Assembly (NCBI GenBank): GCA_937129505.1
Contig: CAKZNJ010000258.1
Coordinates: forward strand, 1 to 5,011
Origin: an uncultured Anaerolineae bacterium
GTDB taxonomy: Bacteria > Chloroflexota > Anaerolineae > Anaerolineales > UBA4823
Direction: 5' to 3'
DNA: 5,011 nt
Shown: one piece after another, positions 1-5,011 of the stretch
Position numbering within the stretch: the first letter of the stretch is position 1
Layout: every line of letters begins with the position of its first letter
Notes under the pieces: model-generated
Told to the model about the DNA's origin: nothing
Database searches by the model: none
The model's input: only the letters and a program-made list of their open reading frames with translations
Position numbers and translations under genes: made by a program

Positions 1-132
1 GAGCGTTTGGGCGGCTGAGGTATAGATCGCTTCGGTATTTGGGGTGGGGGTAGAAGCAAATAGGCTACATCCCAACGCCGATATCAGCATCGCTGCCGTT
101 ATCGCGATAGTTTTTTGTCTGAGTTCGTTCAT
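1..132 (-). CDS. Lipoprotein, N-terminal part (runs off left edge)
   Basis: The first 44 codons of a gene that leaves the window on the left. The translation starts MNELRQK (positively charged n-region), then a hydrophobic stretch at residues 8-21, then Cys22 in the context SALGC. This looks like a type II (lipoprotein) signal peptide with Cys22 as the lipidated residue. The -3 position is Ala rather than the preferred Leu, so the lipobox is slightly off consensus. The mature part begins Ser-Leu-Phe-Ala, then a Thr/Pro linker and AIYTSAAQTL, a sequence style I associate with surface lipoproteins of Anaerolineae (Chloroflexota). The start is fixed by an excellent Shine-Dalgarno sequence 10 nt upstream; the next ATG (codon 15) would remove the charged n-region. 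The gene begins inside the 3' end of the HD-domain gene. Function is unknown, because no domain is visible in 44 residues. Confidence 0.75.
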   Translation of the reverse strand, partial: MNELRQKTIAITAAMLISALGCSLFASTPTPNTEAIYTSAAQTL

Positions 133-799
133 AAAAATCCTTCCTCCAATGGCGATTTGTCGTTTGCGCTAAGGTTGCATCTGCTTGCAGAGCTTCAAAG
201 AAGGCAACCATGATCGCTTGTCGTTCAAGGGCAAGTTGACGTGCTGTTTCGGTGAATAAACGATCCTTCAGGTGGCGCAATTTGAACCAATATTCGTGGT
301 AAGCGCTATGAGCTTCTTGTTTTTCTAAAACACCATGCTCTAAGAAAAGTGATGAAGGGGGTGTATAAAACGGTTGCCCTTTTTGGACAGCCCGCGCGAT
401 TGCCCGTGCAGCGCCAATCGCTCCAATGGCGTCAAGCTTGTCGGCATCGAAAAGCACCTTGGCTTCGATCGTTTGCGGCGCTTCTTGGGAACTGCGAAAG
501 CGGTGCGCTCGGATACAGTGCTGAACAGCATGGATGCGGCTCTGGCTCCAGCCGGCTTGGCGAAGCACTTCGCCGGCTAATTCGGCTGCCACAAGCTGGT
601 GATCTTGGCGGGGGTTGGGTGCTTTTTTCTGAAGGTCTACCGCGTCATGCAGTGCTGCTGCGGCACGCACAATCTCAAGGTCTGCACCTTCCGCAACAGC
701 GATAACTTCTGCTAAGGCTACTACGCGCTGGATATGATCGATGCCATGGACTGGATCGTCTGGATCATACCAGCGCTGCAGAGTTTCTAGGTTCCACAT
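65..799 (-). CDS. HD-domain phosphohydrolase, YedJ-like
   Basis: A 244-residue predicted cytoplasmic, metal-dependent phosphohydrolase of the HD superfamily. The expected residues are visible: HGIDHIQRV (His22 as the first ligand), ALHDAVD (His51-Asp52, the signature HD pair), His94/His99, and FDADKLDAIGAIGAAR (Asp118/Asp120). The DADKLDAIGAIG block and the downstream FKL...TARQLA segment resemble E. coli YedJ and its relatives. These are thought to act on phosphorylated small molecules or nucleotides, but the substrate is not settled. The ATG lies 31 bp after the hutI stop, with a modest AGGT-containing ribosome site, so it is probably co-transcribed with hutI. The region to about residue 215 looks family-like. 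The last 22 codons overlap the lipoprotein gene and give a low-complexity polar tail, so this C-terminus may be a read-through extension or reflect loss of an earlier stop. Family call is firm; substrate unknown. Confidence 0.85.
   Translation of the reverse strand: MWNLETLQRWYDPDDPVHGIDHIQRVVALAEVIAVAEGADLEIVRAAAALHDAVDLQKKAPNPRQDHQLVAAELAGEVLRQAGWSQSRIHAVQHCIRAHRFRSSQEAPQTIEAKVLFDADKLDAIGAIGAARAIARAVQKGQPFYTPPSSLFLEHGVLEKQEAHSAYHEYWFKLRHLKDRLFTETARQLALERQAIMVAFFEALQADATLAQTTNRHWRKDFYERTQTKNYRDNGSDADIGVGM
138..147 (-). promoter_or_regulatory. Strong ribosome binding site of the lipoprotein gene
   Basis: On the minus strand this reads GGAGGAAGGA, with the GGAGG core 10 nt before the ATG at 132-130. 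It decides the lipoprotein start. It lies inside the HD-domain reading frame and encodes part of the Trp-Arg-Lys-Asp stretch at HD residues 218-221. Translation of the two genes is therefore physically overlapping. Confidence 0.75.
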
Positions 800-830
800 G
801 GTTGACGCAGGACCTCAGGGGGCTTAGCAA

Positions 831-2081
831 TTAGACAGGATAAAGATGTCCTTTTTTGATCACGGCTTTTACCAAGTTGGTACCGAAGCGGTAGCCCAAA
901 TGACGATAGTCATCCACTTCCAAAACAATCAGGTCACCTTGTTTGCCCACTTCAATCGAGCCAATGCGGTCGGCGCGTTGGATTGCTGCCGCGGCGTTAA
1001 TCGTGGCAGCGGCGATTGCTTGGGCGGGGGTTAGCCCCATGTAGCGGCAGGCTAGGGCTATGGCAAATTGCATGTTGCCGCACCAGGCTGTGCCGGGGTT
1101 GAGGTCGGTGGCAATAGCGAGAACACCGCCCGCTTGGAGAATTTTCTTCGCTGGCGTGTAATCCTTCTCGGCCAGCCCGAACGGCGTGCAGGGTAAAGCT
1201 ACTGCTACTGTATCGCTCCTGCCTAACAGGCGAATGTCCTCATCGGAGGTCAGTACCAGATGGTCAGCGGAAACAGCCCCTAATTCCACAGCGAGGGGAA
1301 CACCTCCTAAATTGCCAAACTCATCGGCGTGGATCTTGAGCGGAAAACCAAATTGTTTTGCAGTGCTGAGAATACGCCGTGATTGATCGAGGTTAAAGGC
1401 GCCATTCTCACAAAAAACATCTACAAAAGGCAGGGGAAGATGGGGTGCATGGTTAGGCCACCAGTCTTTGACCATCGGCAGCATCGTTTCGCAGATCAGG
1501 TCGGTATACTCATCTGCACGGTCCTTGTATTCAGGGGCGATAGCATGTGCGCCTAAGAAAGTGATTGCCAATTCAATCGGCCCTTCGCGATCCAAGGCAA
1601 TCAGGGCTTGCAAAAGACGTAGCTCCACTGCGGTCTTCAAGCCATAGCCGGTTTTGGCTTCGGCGGTTGTTGTGCCGTGTTCAAACATTGTCCACAAACG
1701 CAAACGGGTTTGATCAAGAAGGGAGTTGAGCGATGCGCTGCGGGTCGCTCGCACGGTTGAGAGGATTCCCCCTCCCGCTGCTAAAATCTCCAAATAGGTC
1801 TTTCCTTCCAAGCGCATCTCAAATTCCGCAGCGCGATCACCCGCCCAGATGACATGGGTGTGGGGGTCAACGAAGCCGGGCATGACCACGCGGTCGAGGG
1901 CGTCAAATTCGGGTTCCTGTGGGTAAGCAGCGCGCAGGTCTTCGCTCTTTCCAACCGCCTCGATGATGCCATTGCGGATCAGCACTGCTCCATTGGGGAT
2001 AATCCCCAATTGCCCTAGTTCCTCGCCGCGCTGTGGTCCACCTTTGAGAGTTAAAAGTTGGGATGCTGAATGAATAAGCAT
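831..2081 (-). CDS. hutI: Imidazolonepropionase
   Basis: A 416-residue enzyme of histidine degradation (EC 3.5.2.7). It opens the ring of 4-imidazolone-5-propanoate to give N-formimino-L-glutamate in the cytoplasm. It is a metal-dependent amidohydrolase of the usual family length. Visible landmarks: PGFVDPHTH (His74 and His76, metal ligands), the HutI-typical GGGILSTVRATR at 103-114, GTTTAEAKTGYGL at 136-148, LGAHA (His178), HADEFGN (His251 and Glu254), SADHL (His274), and ATDLNPGTAWCGNM with Asp326. The end carries the amidohydrolase GSIEVGKQGDLIVLE strand. About ten residues around 209-218 (NHAPHLPLP) look like an insertion before the VDVFCE segment. No other hut gene is present: the neighbours are a sugar PTS operon upstream and an HD hydrolase downstream, so histidine degradation genes must be elsewhere. 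The ATG sits just downstream of a good promoter, with a weak AAGG ribosome site. Confidence 0.96.
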   Translation of the reverse strand: MLIHSASQLLTLKGGPQRGEELGQLGIIPNGAVLIRNGIIEAVGKSEDLRAAYPQEPEFDALDRVVMPGFVDPHTHVIWAGDRAAEFEMRLEGKTYLEILAAGGGILSTVRATRSASLNSLLDQTRLRLWTMFEHGTTTAEAKTGYGLKTAVELRLLQALIALDREGPIELAITFLGAHAIAPEYKDRADEYTDLICETMLPMVKDWWPNHAPHLPLPFVDVFCENGAFNLDQSRRILSTAKQFGFPLKIHADEFGNLGGVPLAVELGAVSADHLVLTSDEDIRLLGRSDTVAVALPCTPFGLAEKDYTPAKKILQAGGVLAIATDLNPGTAWCGNMQFAIALACRYMGLTPAQAIAAATINAAAAIQRADRIGSIEVGKQGDLIVLEVDDYRHLGYRFGTNLVKAVIKKGHLYPV

Positions 2082-2100
2082 GGGAGACTACCTTGCTCAA

Positions 2101-2129
2101 ATTATACCGTAAGCATTTCTGTTTATAAA
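2101..2129 (-). promoter_or_regulatory. Sigma70-type promoter for hutI and the HD gene
   Basis: On the minus strand, a perfect TATAAT (-10, at 2106-2101) lies 17 nt downstream of TTTATA (-35, at 2129-2124, 4 of 6 matches to TTGACA). Transcription would start near 2094, leaving a leader of only about 13 nt before the hutI ATG. The position, immediately before the first gene of the hutI-HD pair, supports the call. Assignment is by consensus only. Confidence 0.6.
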
Positions 2130-2141
2130 TGTTGATTGTTT

Positions 2142-2166
2142 GAGGAAGGAGGATTGCAACTTCCTC
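2142..2166. repeat. Short inverted repeat upstream of the hutI promoter
   Basis: A perfect 7-bp inverted repeat (GAGGAAG and CTTCCTC) around an 11-nt spacer. It lies about 13 bp upstream of the hutI -35 element and about 155 bp past the EIIA stop. It could be an operator or the stem of a weak transcript end. There is no U-tract after it on either strand, so it is not a standard terminator. The rest of the 2082-2321 intergenic region shows nothing else I can support. Confidence 0.3.
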
Positions 2167-2321
2167 TAAAGACTTTGAATCTTTGATTTATCCTACTTTT
2201 ACCCCTACCGTTTTCTGGATCTGTCCCCTCTTCAACGGGTTGGTAAATGTCGAGGGATTAATTCGTTCACTATTTCTCTAGTCAATCATTCGAGCAACAT
2301 CTCCCCCGTTTTTATCTCCCT

Positions 2322-2795
2322 TTACTTGACGGATCGATTGATCAATTCCACGACTTCTTTGGCGTTTTTTACCTGTAGTAACGACGAAAGCAGCTCTGGT
2401 GATTGAATCAAGCGGACTAATTGACTGATCATATCGACTTGTTTTTCACGTTCTTTTATAGCTAGTACAAAGATTATCTGCACAGAAACAGTGGTTGATC
2501 CATCCGTACCCATCTGAGAAAAAGAGACTGGCCTTTTCAAGATACCAATCGTTATCGCCGACTTAATAACATTATCCGCATCTGCATGGGGTATTGCGAT
2601 TCCCGTAGGTTGCGTTGGAAGCCCAGTTGGAAATGTTTGTTCACGAAGCCATACATCATATGCGTATTGGGGGTTTACGTAACCGTCATTTTCAAGTGTT
2701 TGGGTGATGATGCGGATAGCTTCCTCTGCTGTTTCTGCCTCTACGCCTACGATGATATGATTTTCTTTAATCAAGTCAACCAATTGATATTGCAT
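2322..2795 (-). CDS. sgcA: PTS EIIA component, SgcA/GatA-like
   Basis: A 157-residue cytoplasmic phosphocarrier of the PTS EIIA type 2 (mannitol/fructose) fold. It receives phosphate from HPr and passes it to EIIB during sugar uptake. The active-site motif is GIAIPHAD, with His70 as the phosphorylated residue. It is preceded by the typical LREQTFPTGLPTQPTG region and followed by the usual IFVLAIKE strand and a helix with ISQLVRLIQ. The length suits a stand-alone EIIA domain. It is the last gene of the PTS operon. Its ATG overlaps the epimerase stop by 1 nt (TAATG) and I see no good ribosome site of its own, which suggests translational coupling. The neighbouring galactitol-type EIIC, epimerase and M42 peptidase make SgcA the best match. 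The name is assigned by gene context, because this fold alone does not separate SgcA from GatA, FrvA or similar proteins. Confidence 0.88.
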   Translation of the reverse strand: MQYQLVDLIKENHIIVGVEAETAEEAIRIITQTLENDGYVNPQYAYDVWLREQTFPTGLPTQPTGIAIPHADADNVIKSAITIGILKRPVSFSQMGTDGSTTVSVQIIFVLAIKEREKQVDMISQLVRLIQSPELLSSLLQVKNAKEVVELINRSVK

Positions 2796-3448
2796 TATGA
2801 TATTGCCGATCTACGTAGAAGAGCTATATTTTGGGTGATATTCCCGCCTTGAAATGCAGACCGCCCTACGACGATTACGTCCGCTCCTGCTTCGAGCACC
2901 ATGGCTAAATTAGCAGGATTGATCCCTCCATCAACATCCCATTCAATACCACTTTCCCCATATCTTTCTTTTCCTGCCCGTACTTTATTGAGAACTGAAG
3001 GTAAAAACGATGCGTTAGGATACTCAGGTTCGGTAGATAGAATCAAAACAAAGGAAAGGTAGGGAAGTAAGATCTCCAGATCAGGTAAAGGGGTGGCTGG
3101 ATTTAGCGCTATACCTGCTTGAACGCCAAGGGAGACAATATTACTCAGGGTTCGGCGAGGATAGGGGCAGGCTTCAAGATGGACCGAGATGCGATCTGTT
3201 CCCATTTGCACTAGGTCATCCAATATCCAGTCGGGATTGACCATCATCAAATGGACATCGAACGGCCGAGAAGTAAGCGGTCTAAGATCCGAAATAATCT
3301 TCGTTCCCAAGGTCATCATTGGCACGAAATTACCGTCTTCAATATCAAAATGCAGGAAATCTACTGCGGCCTGGTCTAATTGGGATATTACTTCATTGAG
3401 GTTAGTCAGCGGTGCAGCGGCGAGGGAGACGGCGATTTTATAATTCAT
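2795..3448 (-). CDS. sgcE: Ribulose-phosphate 3-epimerase-like protein, SgcE-like
   Basis: A 217-residue TIM-barrel protein of the pentose-5-phosphate 3-epimerase family, presumably acting on a phosphorylated sugar delivered by the linked PTS. Conserved residues seen: His33 and Asp35 in FLHFDIEDGNFVP, His66 in FDVHLMM, ALNPATPL at 114-121, Asp173 in DVDGGINPAN, and VVGRSAF near the C-terminus. The metal/catalytic set (His33, Asp35, His66, Asp173) is therefore complete. Two places differ from housekeeping Rpe. The N-terminal strand reads VSLAAAPL rather than the usual SILSAD. The flexible loop after strand 6 reads LSTEPEYPNASF where Rpe has NPGFGGQ. E. coli SgcE, as I recall it, has a similar Ser-Glu-Pro loop, which argues for the SgcE branch over rpe. 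The gene starts 3 bp after the peptidase stop, with a weak GGAT ribosome site. The exact substrate is unknown. Confidence 0.88.
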   Translation of the reverse strand: MNYKIAVSLAAAPLTNLNEVISQLDQAAVDFLHFDIEDGNFVPMMTLGTKIISDLRPLTSRPFDVHLMMVNPDWILDDLVQMGTDRISVHLEACPYPRRTLSNIVSLGVQAGIALNPATPLPDLEILLPYLSFVLILSTEPEYPNASFLPSVLNKVRAGKERYGESGIEWDVDGGINPANLAMVLEAGADVIVVGRSAFQGGNITQNIALLRRSAIS

Positions 3449-3451
3449 GAT

Positions 3452-4549
3452 CTATCCGCGACTCAAATCAATCTGGGGGGTAAAATTCTCTACAATAGCT
3501 TGAACTAAATCATAAGTGGAAAGGATATCGGACTCGTGACACATTTGGATTGGTGCATGAGTATATCGTTGGGGAATTGAAATCCCTGCGATGACATAAC
3601 CTCTATCTCCAAGATACAATTGAAAGGCAGGATCTGTAATTACTCCTATAATTACCTCTCGCTGCAGGGGAATTTCATTCTGTTGAGCAGTCTTTTCGAT
3701 AAACCGCCTTAGTTTTGGAGAAGAGAAAAGCCCACCCAAGGTGCCCCTGCCGTGAAAGTCCATCATTTTGACCGCCGGCCCACCCCCTAATAAAATGGGC
3801 TGCAAAGGTTTCTCCAACGGTGTATCACACGCAATAGTAATATCTAAAGAGATAATCGCATGGGGTTTTGTAGCGTTTACGGTGGGTAGAGAGCCGCGAA
3901 TAGAGAACTCTTCTAACACGGTAAAGGAAAACACGAGCGTGGTAGGGGGACGATTTTCTTTGCATCGTTTTAGGATTTCCAATAGAATAAAAACGCTGAC
4001 GCGGTTATCTAATGCCTTCGAGCATATGACACCCTCACCGAAACGTAGGAAATTGGGTTGATAGGTGATCGGATCCCCGATCCTGATTCCCAATTGTTCA
4101 ACAGCCTTTCTACCTTTGACACCTACATCAACAAACATTTCGTGGATAGTGGGTACCTTATACTTTTCATCAGGAGTGGTGACATGGTGAGATTTGACCC
4201 CGATAACTCCCATCACGCTGTTGTCTTCTTCAGTCAAGACAACTACTTTTTGCCCAAGTAGCGTCTTTTCAGGAATACCACCTACTCGCTCAAGCAGTAA
4301 AAAGCCTTCTTCAGTGATATAACGGACAATTAATCCAAGCTCGTCCATGTGCGCTTGGAGCATTAGACGATAATCAGGATATTGTGATCCGAATAATAGT
4401 CCAACAACATTGCCCAAGTTGTCAACATAAAACTCATCCGCAAGAGATGCAACCTGAGCTTTCATATAAGAAGTAATGGCATCTTCTCGCCCAGATACTG
4501 CATGAATGGCACAAAGCTTTTCTAATAAAGACCAATCCAACTTATTCAT
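3452..4549 (-). CDS. sgcX: M42-family metallo-aminopeptidase, SgcX/FrvX-like
   Basis: A 365-residue cytoplasmic peptidase of family M42 (glutamyl aminopeptidase/PepA type, sometimes annotated as endoglucanase or cellulase M). Family members bind two metals and trim N-terminal residues from peptides, often as dodecamers. All expected active-site positions are visible: AHMDELG (His67, Asp69), SKALDNR (Asp181), VLEEFSIRG (Glu213 as base, Glu214 as ligand), SLDITIACDTP (Asp236) and RYTHAP (His331). Length is normal. The common DDR after the bridging Asp is DNR here, and the usual EEVGxRGA is EEFSIRGS, both mild changes. In E. coli the homologues SgcX and FrvX are also encoded inside PTS operons, so the placement between EIIC and the epimerase is meaningful. 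No clear Shine-Dalgarno precedes the ATG, but MNKLDWSLLEKL is a typical M42 start. The substrate is unknown; a link to an amino-acid- or amide-bearing sugar is only inference. Confidence 0.9.
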   Translation of the reverse strand: MNKLDWSLLEKLCAIHAVSGREDAITSYMKAQVASLADEFYVDNLGNVVGLLFGSQYPDYRLMLQAHMDELGLIVRYITEEGFLLLERVGGIPEKTLLGQKVVVLTEEDNSVMGVIGVKSHHVTTPDEKYKVPTIHEMFVDVGVKGRKAVEQLGIRIGDPITYQPNFLRFGEGVICSKALDNRVSVFILLEILKRCKENRPPTTLVFSFTVLEEFSIRGSLPTVNATKPHAIISLDITIACDTPLEKPLQPILLGGGPAVKMMDFHGRGTLGGLFSSPKLRRFIEKTAQQNEIPLQREVIIGVITDPAFQLYLGDRGYVIAGISIPQRYTHAPIQMCHESDILSTYDLVQAIVENFTPQIDLSRG

Positions 4550-4577
4550 ACTTTAACTGTAAATGTGAAGACCCATT

Positions 4578-4617
4578 GGGGCTGTCCCTATCGCATGAAC
4601 GCAATAAGGACAGCCCC
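4578..4617 (-). promoter_or_regulatory. Intercistronic RNA hairpin between EIIC and M42 genes
   Basis: A 10-bp perfect inverted repeat (GGGGCTGTCC and GGACAGCCCC) encloses 20 nt that pair further. Read as minus-strand RNA, the arms form 17 continuous base pairs, including two G-U pairs, closed by the 6-nt loop GUUCAU. Read as plus-strand RNA, the same two positions are C-A mismatches. The structure therefore suits the transcript of the PTS operon. It begins 17 nt after the EIIC stop and ends 28 nt before the peptidase ATG. On the minus strand it is followed by AAUGGGUC, not by a U-tract, so it is not a textbook terminator. A partial terminator, an attenuator or a 3'-end stabiliser that keeps the permease message apart from the rest are all possible. 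On the plus strand TTTT follows, but no plus-strand gene ends here. Confidence 0.65.
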
Positions 4618-4634
4618 TTTTGAGTTAATGAGAA

Positions 4635-5011
4635 TTAGCCGCCAAATAGTAAGCGAGCTAAGGTCGTCAAAACCCAAGCAATCCAATTGCCACCGGATAG
4701 TCCTGTAATCTGAACAGCGCCTTCCGGTATACTATAACCAATATCTCGAGCTATTTGAGTGAGCAATGGTGCAAATGCGCTTGAGATGTAAAGCACCATG
4801 GTCATAATGATGATTCCGTATAAAACAGAGCGGAAAAAATTACCTTTTGTCAAAGGTGGAACCATACAGACAAAGAAAGCTGTTGCTGCTAAATCCGCTG
4901 CCGGGAGAGTTGAGTTGCCGGGCAAGATAGCAGCTAGTAACAGTGTAATTGGGATTAGTAGAATACCAGCGGCAATTGTGATTGGATGGCCGATAAGAAT
5001 TGCTGAATCTA
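4635..5011 (-). CDS. sgcC: PTS EIIC permease, galactitol/Sgc type (C-terminal part)
   Basis: The last 124 residues of a membrane permease whose start lies beyond the right edge; the frame is open from the stop up to the window end. EIIC forms the membrane channel that brings the sugar in while it is phosphorylated by EIIB. The visible part has hydrophobic spans at about residues 11-29, 39-52, 61-80 and 108-122. Its recognisable pieces are IGHPI, LLIPITLLLAAILPGN, then PPLTKGNFFRSVLYG and SSAFAPLLTQIA. The LLIPITLLLA-ILPGN and TKGN-FRS pattern is characteristic of the galactitol EIIC family (GatC/SgcC). SgcC rather than GatC is chosen because the next genes are SgcX-, SgcE- and SgcA-like. An internal TTG at 4925 could be mistaken for a start, but it lies within a continuous transmembrane segment. 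The full protein would be expected at about 430-450 residues. Confidence 0.88.
   Translation of the reverse strand, partial: DSAILIGHPITIAAGILLIPITLLLAAILPGNSTLPAADLAATAFFVCMVPPLTKGNFFRSVLYGIIIMTMVLYISSAFAPLLTQIARDIGYSIPEGAVQITGLSGGNWIAWVLTTLARLLFGG

Noticed and set aside
349..705. Plus-strand open frame of 118 codons opposite the HD-domain gene
   Set aside because: It is antisense to a well-supported HD protein, shows no family motif and is rich in Arg/Gly/Ala as expected from the complement of a GC-rich gene.
2209..2238. Stem CCGTT/AACGG as a terminator for the PTS operon
   Set aside because: Five base pairs across a loop of about 20 nt and no U-tract on the minus strand.
2586..2852. Plus-strand open frame of 88 codons across the EIIA/epimerase junction
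   Set aside because: It lies opposite two strongly supported genes and shows no recognisable motif or ribosome site.
2795..3448. Housekeeping ribulose-phosphate 3-epimerase (rpe)
   Set aside because: The NPGFGGQ and SILSAD signatures are missing, and the gene sits in a PTS operon with sgc-type partners, so an SgcE-like assignment fits better.
4578..4617. Miniature transposable element with GGGGCTGTCC terminal repeats
   Set aside because: The ends resemble some insertion-sequence termini, but the element is only 40 bp and the flanks show no target-site duplication.
4578..4621. Plus-strand Rho-independent terminator (stem followed by TTTT)
   Set aside because: The T-tract is only four long, no plus-strand gene ends here, and the stem has two mismatches in this orientation but none on the minus strand.
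4635..4925. A separate 96-residue small membrane protein starting at TTG 4925
   Set aside because: The frame stays open to the window edge, and the upstream codons complete a transmembrane span and PGN motif typical of galactitol EIIC, so this is the tail of a longer gene.

Overview
All supported genes in this window lie on the minus strand, so they read from right to left. The best taxonomic hint is the lipoprotein N-terminus at the left edge. Its mature part begins with a Thr/Pro stretch followed by AIYTSAAQTL, a sequence style I associate with Anaerolineae and related Chloroflexota. The rest fits a bacterium with a mid-50s to 60% GC backbone and ordinary sigma70-type promoters. The assignment is an inference and is not proven.

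Right part (about 2322 to the right edge): a carbohydrate PTS operon. In transcription order it encodes the C-terminal part of a galactitol/Sgc-type EIIC permease (cut by the window edge), an M42-family metallo-aminopeptidase, a ribulose-phosphate 3-epimerase-like enzyme, and a mannitol/fructose-type EIIA protein. This gene set matches the enterobacterial sgc cluster (sgcC, sgcX, sgcE, sgcA), whose substrate is not established, although the order differs from E. coli. The last three genes are tightly packed: 3 bp between peptidase and epimerase, and a 1-nt TAATG overlap between epimerase and EIIA. Only the EIIC-peptidase junction has a real gap (85 bp), and it holds a long hairpin that pairs fully only in the minus-strand RNA. 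EIIB and a regulator, if present, would lie beyond the right edge.

Middle (2082-2321): a 240-bp intergenic region with a plausible promoter for the next operon and a short inverted repeat. I see no convincing Rho-independent terminator for the PTS operon.

Left part (1-2081): imidazolonepropionase (hutI, histidine degradation), then 31 bp later a YedJ-like HD-domain phosphohydrolase. The 3' end of the HD gene runs 68 nt into the start of a lipoprotein gene that leaves the window on the left. The lipoprotein's strong Shine-Dalgarno sequence lies inside HD codons.

GC content is visibly higher in the left part (63% by hand count over 961-1080) than in the PTS operon (37% over 3601-3660, 43% over 4741-4800). 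This fits a separate, possibly horizontal, origin of the sugar operon. Nothing in the window is wholly unknown. The most interesting items are the sgc-like operon with an intact M42 peptidase, the strand-asymmetric hairpin, and the HD/lipoprotein overlap.
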